From NCBI GenBank assembly GCA_010093705.1, contig MU006089.1, positions 291,570 to 355,569 on the forward strand: a stretch of 64,000 nt of DNA. The letters run 5' to 3'. Shown piece after piece: positions 22,618 through 32,996 of this stretch (position 1 is its first letter; every line of letters starts with the position of its first letter). Source of the stretch: Patellaria atrata CBS 101060. Taxonomy: Eukaryota > Ascomycota > Dothideomycetes > Patellariales > Patellariaceae. The translations under genes were made by a program, and so were the position numbers. The notes beneath the pieces are model-generated. The model had not been told where the DNA came from. It saw only the letters and a program-made list of their open reading frames with translations, and searched no databases.

Positions 22618-24491
22618 CTATGTTCCCAAGTCCTTCTTTATTGATCCGTGTAGTTCCTCACCTACAGATATTGATAGAGCAGTCAATGCTTCTTGTATAT
22701 TACAGTGGTCATCGTTAGTATGCAATGCTAGGGCAAGAAAGGGAAGACGGCGAAGAGTGCGACCACTCAAGCCCTGAACATTAAGCCAGCTTCCTACAAT
22801 ATGGATACTAGAGATTTTTACTCACCTCACATCTTTCGCAAATGGTCCATAACTTTCTTGGAACAGAATCCGGTCGATTCCAATACTGGACATTCATCTC
22901 CGTATGCGTAGGGATAGACGGTGTGTCCACCAGCTCCCAGCCGGAAACAGGTAGGAGAGAGACTTCGTCGTTGGACGTCTCGCCTGTTTCGTTCTCAACA
23001 CTTTCCCCATTGGTTACAAGGCCACAGCGGATTAGTTCGTTCAGACATGATCGCAATATGTCATACGTAGCTCTGCGACACGGGTTGGGGACGTGTTGTT
23101 TGACATCAACTCTATCCAGAAATGCCGGATCCTTTGCGGTGTTAGTAAGAGTGAATATCCAATGCAGGGCGGTGTCGAACAATAGTCGATATGAGGTTGC
23201 TCGTGCAAAACACCATCACATTCGAATATCCGCGTAGCCTGTCGAGCGCAGTGAGAAGTTGATTTGTTGCCTGTAAAGATTGATTAACTCGGGTTTCAAT
23301 AAATTTGAGGTCCACTTACTCTCATAGCATCGCCGCATTCACTTCCGTGTGCAGCTTTGTCTCGAGATACTGTCAATGTCTCCACCTCATCAATAATGAC
23401 GCACACTAGAGTAGCATCATCATCTGCAATGGTTTGTACATTCTCAAACAGTCGCTCAACGAGCTTACTACTTTCACCAAACCATTTGCTCAGCAGTAAA
23501 TGCGAATTTAGTTCGACCAATCTGCTGCGTGTGAAGTACTTTCCTAATCGAATGGCGAGCTTTTGAGCAAGTGCACGACTATGAGTTGTATAATTAGCTA
23601 GAATTTGTACAATACGGTAAACTCGATCCATGATCAAGTCCAATTAAGTAATAATTGAATTATCGTATTGATATTGCAAGCTGGCACAAGGTTTATATAC
23701 CATAATGTCGTTTTTCCCGTTCCAGGAGGACCGTGAAGGAGAAGTAAGCGATTCCAGTTTACAATGTTCTGCTTTAGATCCGGGTTCTTCATTAAAGTCA
23801 CTGATCTAATTAGCAACAGAGCATAGAAAATTCGTTGTACGGGTTACGACTTACTCATCCTTGTGATGTACCTCAAAAGGCGAGCGGGAATCGGCTCATC
23901 ATAGATTAACCTAGAAAATATTAGAGAACTTCTTCAGGTAATAGTAACTATAGACCTACGTTTCCCAAAGGTCGACGAGTGCTTTGCTCGGAAGACGAGT
24001 GATTCGCGCTCGAACATTGGTTTCCTCCTCTTCTTCCCTGTTGGATGACTTCATAGGAGATGAGCCCTCCTCATCGCTGTCATGAATCTCGTACGATTGA
24101 ACGTCCAGATTCACATCTTGCAATTTGTGAAATGATGTCTGCCCATCGACACCGGAGAAGTCAACCACATTAATAGATTCAATGAGATTACCGCTTTGCA
24201 ATGTTTCTCCCTTTGGATAAGTATAAAGAAATAGTAAATTGGAGATGCCTTACCGAAGCCAAGTACTTTCTCATTAATCTTTAAATGTATAAAGCTCTTG
24301 AGCAACCAATCAGAAACTTCATTGCTTACCTACATCAAGATATATCAGCAATTTGAAGTGAGGATAAAGCGTCAAGTTGCAGAAGCTTGTCCTACAAGAT
24401 CTGTCCTGATGAAAGTACCAGGTGAACTTTTCAGGCGGACCTCAACATGTAAAGAAGGTCTAAGTTTCATTGCAGTTGTAATAAAAGACAT
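22618..24491 (-). CDS. PCH2: PCH2/TRIP13 AAA+ ATPase (pachytene checkpoint protein 2)
   Basis: Remodels HORMA-domain proteins (Hop1, Mad2) in meiosis and the spindle checkpoint. Nine exons on the minus strand: 24491-24396, 24329-24254, 24206-23960, 23910-23855, 23800-23701, 23578-23320, 23270-23181, 23131-22826, 22773-22618, giving 461 aa. The N-terminus has HVEVRLKSSP and the LKINEKVLGF strand. The AAA+ core follows: Walker A GPPGTGKT near 182-189, the LNSHLLLSKWFGESSKLV pore-loop region, Walker B VCVIIDEVE near 250-257, sensor 1 FCTSNL, the arginine region DPAFLDRVDVKQ, and sensor 2 GLSGRTLRRLP. Intron 7 uses a weak GTTCGA donor but has a perfect CTAAC branch site. An acidic insert (EEEEET) lies near residue 117. 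ATG choice: 24491, with a second in-frame Met at 24470. Confidence 0.95.
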
Positions 24492-24782
24492 ATCAAATAG
24501 TTACATTTACGGTAGATCATTTGATGATAGAAATCGGGGATTTGAATGACAAGCAAGGGGAGCCAGCTGCGGGTTGAAGTTCAAAAGCCGCCTTACTTGA
24601 AAAGAGTTAGTCCACTTGCATCACCATGCATGACTTTAGCTCTAACTTAGACAAGCTTTGCGTCCCGAGCCCGATCAATATCAACGCTGATCACCGTATC
24701 CTACGTCCATTTATCTATTTGAAGAATACTACGCCAAACAACACTTGCACATGCGGGAAACATATCAACAAGCACGTAGATA
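24492..24782. promoter_or_regulatory. Divergent promoter between PCH2 and CSC1
   Basis: A 291-bp spacer shared by the two diverging genes. No specific element recognised. Confidence 0.4.
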
Positions 24783-27608
24783 ATGGAGTTCGACGTTCAG
24801 CCGCTGGGTGGCCTACCCGGTGACCCACGTACCGAATCGAACCCTCGAGATACAGCAATTCAGCTTGGGATTTCCCTTGCGTTCGGTCTGGGAGCTTTTC
24901 TCACGTTCTGTGTAAGTACAGTCACTCTTCTATTCGCCTTATTTGCTCCTCTCTCCCTAAGTTTTTTCTAATTGACGACTCAGTTTCTGCGACCAAGATG
25001 GGCCGGACTATACGCAGCCCGTAAGAAGCATAAGGGTGAGGCGACTGAGCTTCCGGACTTACCAGACACTCTGTTTGGATGGATACCCGTTCTATGGAAA
25101 ATAACAGACCAGCAAGTGCTAGCTTCCGCAGGTCTTGACGCTTATGTGGTATGTGGTAGTTTGCGCTCCCTTTATGGTAACTATGAGTGCTAATGATGTG
25201 GTATACAGTTTCTTGCCTTTTTCAAGTTCGCCATCAAGTTCCTAGTCATCACCTCCTTCTTCGCTCTTGTCGTTATAAAACCAGTTCACGATCAGTATCC
25301 GGATGAAGATCCTAAACATAAACCGAACAGGACGGAAATAGCCAATAGCCCTTACCCTCTACGACCTAGATACGCCTTTGCGGAAAACCTACATGCAATG
25401 GGTCTTCCGGAGTATGAAAGCGATTATCTTTGGATGTACCTTGTTTTTGCGTACGTGTTTACGGGACTCATAATGTATCTCATAATCTCCGAAACAAGGA
25501 AAATAATCGAAATTCGTCAAGAGTACCTAGGGACGCAAACCACCCTAACAGACCGAACAATTCGTTTGTCGGGTATCCCGCCTGAACTTAGATCTGAGGA
25601 TAAAATAAAACAGTTTGTCGAAGAACTCGAAATAGGAAGGGTGGAGAGTGTGGCCTTGTGCCGGAATTGGAAGGAATTAGATGATCTTGTGTATCTAAGA
25701 ATGAGTACTTTGAGAAGATTAGAGGAGGCATGGACGGTGCATCTCGGTCATCGTCGTATTGAGCGTAGCCTTGAGACCCTCCCTATATCTCAGCCTTCTC
25801 CACCAGGCCCATATGTAGATGTTCAAGGAGATGGAGAAAGTACTCATCTTATGTCGGAGTATCGCAATGGATCCGCTGGTGGAACCCCTTACACGCGAGA
25901 ACGACCGAAAACCCGTGTTTGGTACGGGCGTTTCAAACTCCGATACCACGTTGTAGACGCGATTGACTACTTTGAAGAGAAACTGCGTCAATATGATGAG
26001 CAAATTACGGCTTTGAGAAAAAAGACATTCGAACCTACACCATTGGCTTTCGTTACTATGGATAGTGTAGCTAGTTGTGTAAGCGTTCACGACCCTATGA
26101 TTTGTTTTCCTTTTACATTTGTTAATCATTTCCAAGCAAATGGCAATTCAAGCTGTCCTTGACCCGTCTCCGTTGCAGCTATTAGCCAATACAAGTCCTT
26201 CGCCTTCCGACGTTGTCTGGCAGAACACCTACATTCCAAGATCTAAGAGAATGCTTCGAGCTTGGTCTATTACCCTACTTATCACGGTCCTTACTGTTGT
26301 ATGGACAGCGCTACTGATTCCCATTGCTGGTACATTAACGGACAAATCAATTAAAAAGGTTTGGCCAGAGCTTGGTAATTTGCTTGAAGGACACCCTGTT
26401 GCAAAGTCATTAGTTCAAACTCAACTTCCGACACTCCTGGTATCCCTACTCAATGTTCTTGTGCCATACTTATACGACTGTAAGAGACTGTCCAACACTT
26501 TCAATAAGGCTTCCCTAACTTCATCATAGGGCTTTCGAACCTTCAAGGGATGATTTCTCAGGGAGATGTCGAACTCTCCGTTATTTCCAAAAACTTCTTC
26601 TTCATATTCTTCAACTTCTTTATTGTTTTTACCGCCCTTGGAACAGCGACTACTTTCTACGATTTCTTCTCAAAGTTTGGAGACTCTATCAAGGATGCTT
26701 TTTCTATCGCACATACGCTGGCGCAATCCTTGCAACAGCTAACAATATTCTATGTGAATTTCATCATCCTCCAGAGCTTTGGATTATTTCCATTCAGGCT
26801 CTTGGAATTCGGTAGTGTCGTCCAGTATCCAATAGCTTTGATTGGTGCGAAGACACCTAGAGGTAAGGTTTCTTCATTCAATAGCACATACTTAGTACTA
26901 AGCTTCCTGATAGACTACGCTGAACTTGTACAGCCTCCTATATTCAGCTATGGGTTTTATTTACCCCAGACTATGTTAATCTTCATCATTTGTACAGTAT
27001 ACAGTGTTATGCGATCTTCGTACAAAGTTCTTCTTTCCGGTTTGGCCTACTTTATTCTTGGCCATTGGGTGCACAAATATCAACTTCTTTACGCTATGGA
27101 CCATCGTCAGCATTCAACTGGGCGGGGTTGGATGATGATTTGCGATCGCATCATTGTTGGAACTGTCCTGTTCCAGCTCACCACAGCGGGCCAACTTGCG
27201 CTTAAACTTGCCATAAAACGTTCAATACTCATTGTTCCTTTGATTGGCGCAACACTGTGGTTCAGCTATGTTTATAGCCGGACGTATAGGCCTCTAATGA
27301 AGTTTATTGCGCTGAAAAGTATACGACGTGCAGAGCATGGAGACGTTACGCTGGTCACATCCCACGAAGAACAAGATGCAAATGACGATTCTCTGCGCAG
27401 ATACGAAAGCAACACGCATAGTCGTCAAACCCTGGATGAGACTCGCGAAAGTGGTCTTCGATTTGTGAATCCGAGCTTGATTTGCCCGTAAGTAGTGACT
27501 TAACTAAACGCTGAATGTCTGCTAATCTTTAAAAGACTGGAAAACGTCTGGATAGTAGATCATAATGTTCGGGGTGAGCGCATAGACCCTTCTTCTAGAG
27601 CTCACTGA
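24783..27608 (+). CDS. CSC1: CSC1/OSCA/TMEM63-family (DUF221) cation channel
   Basis: Six exons: 24783-24911, 24984-25148, 25209-26078, 26137-26479, 26530-27487, 27536-27608, giving 845 aa, the usual length. Family members are mechanically or osmotically gated Ca2+-permeable channels of plasma and internal membranes. The N-terminal late-exocytosis domain has TM1 (GISLAFGLGAFLTFC) and the LRPRWAGLYAARKKH motif. TM2 and TM3 follow, then the cytosolic RNA-recognition-like domain (RLSGIPPELRSEDKIKQFVEEL, then AFVTMDSVAS). The C-terminal DUF221 TM block starts near RAWSITLLITVLTVVW and includes ISQGDVELSVISKNFFFIFFNFF. The last exon encodes a short tail (LENVWIVDHNVRGERID). A GGTGAG donor-like site at 27571 could extend the tail into another exon, so the extreme C-terminus is uncertain. 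Confidence 0.92.
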
Positions 27609-28121
27609 TTTGGAAACGTAACTTCCTTAATACATAATTTTACTATTATCCTGATTGGGATACCCTTTCCTTTTTGCATAGCGTCCGGTGATGTGCATCC
27701 AATTTCTCCATATGTATTGTTCTTTCCACATGTAAATATAACTCACCAATGTATATCTTCCTTCGACTCTCAAACCCACTGATTCCTGTACTTTTATCTT
27801 CAAGTCCCTACATATTGCTACTTTATTGCAGGTTTTACGTCCGTTGCAGCGCGACGGATACTTAACTCATCATCCTTTACTTCCACGTTTGACCTCATTC
27901 TTTCAAACCCCCGAAAGCCAATTCAAAGAGTTGGAGGAGAACCTCCCAGAGGAGGCTGAAAAGACACGTCGTCGCAGATCTTCCTCTCAGGGGGCGTAGC
28001 TGGACTTTATTCAACCCCGGCTTCTCCGACTCTGACAGTAACGATACCGCCCGTTCCGTCATTTTGTTCACGATCTGCTGTATCACAGTGTCAAAACTCG
28101 TCAGCAGAGCACTTACCTTCA
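27609..28121. other. Intergenic, about 0.5 kb
   Basis: Pyrimidine-rich leader region before the F-box gene (T/C tracts at 27650-27800). No gene seen. Confidence 0.5.
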
Positions 28122-31100
28122 ATGTCCATTGCACCCAAAGAAGACACAGCAACATGGATCGACGAGGATCAGAGGATCGAAAATAGATTTAGCCGATATG
28201 TGATTACTTCCAACATTGGAGGGAAAGCGGAGTCCGGGGTCACACACTACACTCGATCACCGGCTGTCCAAGCACTATCCAAGCTCGACTCACGTTCACG
28301 GCGCCGTTTCGCTGTACGATACCGTCGTGGTAAGTCAAAAGCTTATATATTACATCGCAGACGTCTGGTGAAACAATTCAATGTGCCCCGGTACCGTACA
28401 AAAACACGAAGGCCTTTCCGGACTGCCGTCGACTACTTGCTTAGATTACGTCGAAAGAGTACATCTCGATGGACTTTTCGTAGCGGAGCACGCAGATCAA
28501 ACAAGTTATGCCCAGTTACGACCCAGAACCCTCCCTTTAATGATTCCATCGATGTCGGTTCTTCCAACTATGGGGGAATGAGCGTTTACGGAAAGGTTCA
28601 ACTTTCATCCAAAAGTTTTGAGCTTGTTTCCCCTGGCACATTCATCTTTTCCAGTCCTGATCTTAGAACCTCGGACCACTCAGGGACAATTAGTCCCTCA
28701 GGATCTCAATTTTCCATGGAACCTTTCGTCATGCTCCAAAACAACGGAAGCTTGTATAGCTTCAGAACTGGCTCATTGGCTCTATACCGACGCCCGACGA
28801 GGACATCCTCGTATGAAAGTGGAGGCATTTCCGGCGTTTATGATGATGCGATTCTGGAGCCTCGTTCGAACAACAACCTAGAACTGACAATGTCGGAAGT
28901 TCTACTGAGTGTGAGTAACTCGTCAGAGACCACCCGTCAAAACCGACAAGGAATTGAATCCGTACTACCACATGGTTCTAGTCTTCTGAATTCGTTACCT
29001 TCAGCTGTTTTTGGCGGTATATTAAAGTACCTCGATATTGCCGCCTATAGAGCCCTTCGTCTGACTTCCCGAGACCTCCTTTCCATAATCCCGTTAGATA
29101 CACTGCCAAAAAGACCAAGAAAGCGCACTTATCCTGTAGAGATTCTACAGAACATATACAACTTTCTTACGCCGGTTGATTTCAATGCTTGCAGAAGGAC
29201 ATGCCGTTTATGGATGCTTGCCAGTCTCAATCGAAATCTTCTTGTTACAATGTTAAAGCGTGGAGGCTGGTGGAGTACTCTGCAGTCCGAATTGCTAGAA
29301 AGGGAAGCTAGAGTGAAAGAGAAGTCTAGCTTTCAAGAGAGTGATGAATGGATTATGAGCAAACGCATATCTCGAGAGTGTGCGCTATCCCATGGATGGT
29401 CTGGAAATGGTCTTCGTAGGATAGCTGGATCAAAAGACGAAGTACCTTTTACGGCACGCACACGAGTGGATTTCACGAATATTGCCTACAGATCAAATGG
29501 GCAGGAATGCAGACACAACAAATCGCTGCTATTCTTCGTTAGTATTTGCGATCGTTTCCTGCTGGTGGTAGAAGGAAGCATGATATATGTTTATCGGCTT
29601 GAAGGAGTTAATATACGATCGCTTACAAGGGTGCTCTGTCCTAGAAGAGTACTAGCTGTCAGTATGGATGCATCATCGAATAAATACAGCATTGCTGCAC
29701 TTCTTGAGGGTAGAATGGGCATGGTTTGCGATCTCCAATTTCCGCCGTCCGCGAACAAGGTATTACTGCCTTCCTCGCCTGCCCATGCAGGTAGAAATCA
29801 CGCTGAAGATCAAAAATTGTCAAGAGGAAGATGTCAGGCCCGGTGGAGATCATTCGAGTTCGAAGCACCACAAAACACCTTCCCAGTATTCAATACCATC
29901 AATGTGCACAACAACCACCAGACTGTAACACTCCACAATACCAGCTCAGAAATCCATCAAGGGCGAAACATCATTAATCAAGACTGGACGGTCAGGTTGC
30001 GGGGCACACACTGCCAGCCTGGTAACTCTCGTACAAGGAAACCAACAGTCACCGACATCACACGGTCTATCCCGCTTAATGTCGGCCCTCGTAGACTCTA
30101 TAGACACCTCTGTTCGGAAGACGATCCCCCGCGGAGCGTGGCTATCTGTCCCCAAAGACGGTGTGTTGCCTTCGGCTGCTCATCTGGGATAGAACTCTTG
30201 TGGGTAGACGCTCTTACCGGTCATGATCTCAACAGGTGGTTCCCCCTTACAGCGCCCAGTGACTTTCTTTACTTCCTTCCGCCTCGTAGTGGGCTTGACT
30301 CGTCTAAGAAACTCCGTCTGATATCTAGTGCATCGCATCCGAGTGAGAGGAAAGCACTCTGTCGACGGTTCTATGCAGATCGGCCTGCTCCATGTCTCTA
30401 CTGGGGCCTTTATGGACTTGAGAGCACGCCGTCTTTTAGAGCGGGGGCGACAGTTGGTTTTGATCACTATCGGGCACTACCTCTGAGTGACGGATATCAT
30501 GTTCTTTTCACGGATCCCGCGTCTTCCATGTTGTGCTTGGGAACCGATGCCCCTCTTGGAGGGCCGACTAAACTACTACGAAAGATCATGTTTATTCCAC
30601 CCGATGATGCGAAGATCCCGAGACTCTACTCTGTTTGCATGGATCTGAGATGGGGCGTCAGAATTGCGGCTGTCTACGAGAAACGAATAGTGCTGTTTAC
30701 TGTACCTCCAGATGTCTTTGCGCTGTCGACTTATGAGCATAGGTTAGAACGGGACCCGTTCCCCGACAGACTCGACTCCACACTGAGTATGCACTGGCTA
30801 GACTGGCTTGAGACTGCGGAATCTCGAGCACATAGTAGGGTACTCACCCCTTTCAACATCTGGCCGATCCATATCCAGGGCATCGAGATCGGTACTCTCG
30901 ACAATCTCGTCGATGTCTCAATTACCATGTCTCCCGAAATTGCGATCTGGGCGTTTAGCTCTGACGGTTGTGGTACATGCTGGCAATTTGGAAATAGCGA
31001 GGACTCGTCGTCCGCGATAGAGAAGATCGTCACCATAGATGGGCAGATCGTGGATGCTTACGAACTCGATGCTGACGACGATGTAATCATGTCCGACGCA

Positions 31101-31289
31101 TACGACGAACCTGAGCGCTCTGTGAGCTTTGATGGTACAGACTCTCAAGTGACGAGGGTGCCGGGAGTCTTTCATGTGGACCATGATGCGGATATTGAGA
31201 TGCACGATATACCTGAGGATGCTTGGTACGATGAAGTTGGAGATTTGTATACGATGGAGACGTTTAATGAGAAGAAATCGGGGTGGTGA
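28122..31289 (+). CDS. F-box protein with C-terminal beta-propeller-like region, 1055 aa
   Basis: A single exon. F-box proteins link substrates to SCF ubiquitin ligases through Skp1. Two F-box-like motifs occur in tandem between about residues 285 and 375: LNSLPSAVFGGILKYLDIAAYRALRLTSRDL, broken here as LNSLPSAVFGGILKYL / RALRLTSRDLL, and YPVEILQNIYNFLTP / ACRRTCRLWMLASL. The N-terminal 280 residues are basic and disordered. The remaining 650 residues contain repeated strand-turn segments with WD40-like flavour (PRSVAICPQRRCVAFGCSSG; IELLWVDALTGHDL; SVCMDLRWGVRIAAVYEK), as in many large fungal F-box proteins. Strict GH/WD repeats are not visible. The substrate is unknown. The tail is acidic (DADDDVIMSDAYDE). 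Confidence 0.85.
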   Translation: MSIAPKEDTATWIDEDQRIENRFSRYVITSNIGGKAESGVTHYTRSPAVQALSKLDSRSRRRFAVRYRRGKSKAYILHRRRLVKQFNVPRYRTKTRRPFRTAVDYLLRLRRKSTSRWTFRSGARRSNKLCPVTTQNPPFNDSIDVGSSNYGGMSVYGKVQLSSKSFELVSPGTFIFSSPDLRTSDHSGTISPSGSQFSMEPFVMLQNNGSLYSFRTGSLALYRRPTRTSSYESGGISGVYDDAILEPRSNNNLELTMSEVLLSVSNSSETTRQNRQGIESVLPHGSSLLNSLPSAVFGGILKYLDIAAYRALRLTSRDLLSIIPLDTLPKRPRKRTYPVEILQNIYNFLTPVDFNACRRTCRLWMLASLNRNLLVTMLKRGGWWSTLQSELLEREARVKEKSSFQESDEWIMSKRISRECALSHGWSGNGLRRIAGSKDEVPFTARTRVDFTNIAYRSNGQECRHNKSLLFFVSICDRFLLVVEGSMIYVYRLEGVNIRSLTRVLCPRRVLAVSMDASSNKYSIAALLEGRMGMVCDLQFPPSANKVLLPSSPAHAGRNHAEDQKLSRGRCQARWRSFEFEAPQNTFPVFNTINVHNNHQTVTLHNTSSEIHQGRNIINQDWTVRLRGTHCQPGNSRTRKPTVTDITRSIPLNVGPRRLYRHLCSEDDPPRSVAICPQRRCVAFGCSSGIELLWVDALTGHDLNRWFPLTAPSDFLYFLPPRSGLDSSKKLRLISSASHPSERKALCRRFYADRPAPCLYWGLYGLESTPSFRAGATVGFDHYRALPLSDGYHVLFTDPASSMLCLGTDAPLGGPTKLLRKIMFIPPDDAKIPRLYSVCMDLRWGVRIAAVYEKRIVLFTVPPDVFALSTYEHRLERDPFPDRLDSTLSMHWLDWLETAESRAHSRVLTPFNIWPIHIQGIEIGTLDNLVDVSITMSPEIAIWAFSSDGCGTCWQFGNSEDSSSAIEKIVTIDGQIVDAYELDADDDVIMSDAYDEPERSVSFDGTDSQVTRVPGVFHVDHDADIEMHDIPEDAWYDEVGDLYTMETFNEKKSGW

Positions 31290-32996
31290 GTGTGGTGAGT
31301 AGAAGTCCGCTATGTGGTGAGCACCCGCTGTAGGCTGTAACTTTCTCCTATACCCTACTTCTTCCTATCTACAGTACCTACCCTATAATACGAATCATGC
31401 TTTTCCACGCAAGGTCTTTGCTTGTGAGATTCAAAGTACCACTGCTCTGATAGCCTATCACCCTTCGGTTAATTCTCTTTCGCGGCATATGTTGAACTTA
31501 CTCCTCAGCTCCTGCTAAGCATAATTGTTTTCAATTGAAGAATTATAGCACAGTGATCTTGATATACCTTGTCTATTTCCCAGAATCTAAGACCCACCTC
31601 TTCTCATATAGCATTCTTTAATAATGTTTTAGTTTAAATGAATCTGTACCACCTCAAGAGCGCGTCACAGTGTAAACATAAACCCAAAAGACGATGGTAT
31701 GAGCATAACCGCCTGAGCCACCGTAAAACATACGGCCACGACATTCATGCGCAAGAAATCAAAAACGAAACCTACATTATGCCGTCATGGTTCTCCCTGC
31801 CTCGAAAAGGGAACGTTAAAAACAATCCCGGCCCATCACCGATCCCGAAGATGCAACATGCAAAACACCAACGGTCTTAAAGTTCCAAAATTAACAACAG
31901 ACGTCAACCTAAGTTGCTAATTATCGTCGGACCTTTCCCTTAGTCCCTTGAACTGGGGAGTTTATCGAGGCAAATATCCCGTTTGGGATTTATATGCTGG
32001 ATGTACTGTAAGTACCTGGGTACAGTACCTTAGTTACACTGCTTTGTTGCCTCCAACTGACAAGCATACCATCACCTTACTTCTAAGAAGCAAGACAGAG
32101 GTTAAAAACAGCACTTTTATGGAAGCATGTACGCCCATTACCAATCCTTTCTTTCCCAGAATACTCATCCGCCCATGATCACGGCTCTCGAGTATATCCC
32201 GATTCCCACATATCTCCCAACTTTCTCTCTCCCGGTCGTATCAGCCCCACGCCCCACGCCCCACGCCCCCCAACATCAACCCTCAACCCCCGAATTCGTT
32301 TCTAAATCTACAGTATGCGCGAAGAGCATCATGAAGCTACGAGGAAGTCCCGTTAGATAGGTCTCGGCACAGCCCAATCGACCTACCGAGTGTTTCCAGT
32401 TCGCTCCCTTCCGTAGCCGCCCGATCGGGCGCTTAGGGATTGGGCCTGATGGGGTGACCAGAGACCCACGAACTCCTGGGTTCGGCGGTTACACGAGCTG
32501 AGAAAGAGCAGAGAAGAAAATTGTCGGTCAGTTAGAGGACTTTTCAGCTGTCTCAATCGGTTCGAGTGGTCAGCTTAGAGTTAGATCAGGCTTTTCGATT
32601 GATGATGCTATCTAGAGTAGCTACTGATGGCTTTTGGTCAAAACGACCTGCTGGGACTGGTCCAGAGGAAGTGGTGAGAAAGGTAAAATATGAACAGTAG
32701 AATGAAAAATGCGTGATGATGTCGATAATCGCTTCCCTGTGCACCCTCTTCGTTTCCTGTGTGCATGCTTGCGTGTTCCGTCGCTCCTTCCTTCTTTTAA
32801 TGAATACCGCGCTATGATCGATAACCAAGATCCAACGTAAAAGTGAGATGTGAACCAAGGAAATACATAAAAACAATGCTAGTAAGGGTATATTAGGCCG
32901 CCTGCTGAAAAAGACATTAAAGCATGAAACATCAAAAGCAAAAGCATAACGCAGCACATGAATAATGATGCCACCGTCGTCATGATAGGGAAGGTA
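31290..32996. other. Convergent intergenic region, about 1.7 kb
   Basis: Lies between the 3' ends of the F-box gene (+) and the SAM+PH gene (-). GTACTGTA and GTACAGTAC words occur at 32003-32010 and 32020-32028, and a (CCCCACG) triplet repeat at 32245-32270. Small open frames have no family support. Confidence 0.5.
32245..32270. repeat. (CCCCACG)3 tandem heptamer
   Basis: Three direct copies of GCCCCAC in a C-rich stretch. No coding context. Confidence 0.7.

Noticed and set aside
23579-23700. PCH2 122-nt intron considered as containing a missing coding exon
   Set aside because: The protein runs straight from GPPGTGKTTL to CRALAQKLAIRL across it, matching TRIP13 without a gap.
32340-32560. 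GC-rich stem-like stretch with GGTTCG-like words, considered as a tRNA
   Set aside because: No consistent A-box/B-box pair, and no acceptor and anticodon stems can be drawn at correct spacing.
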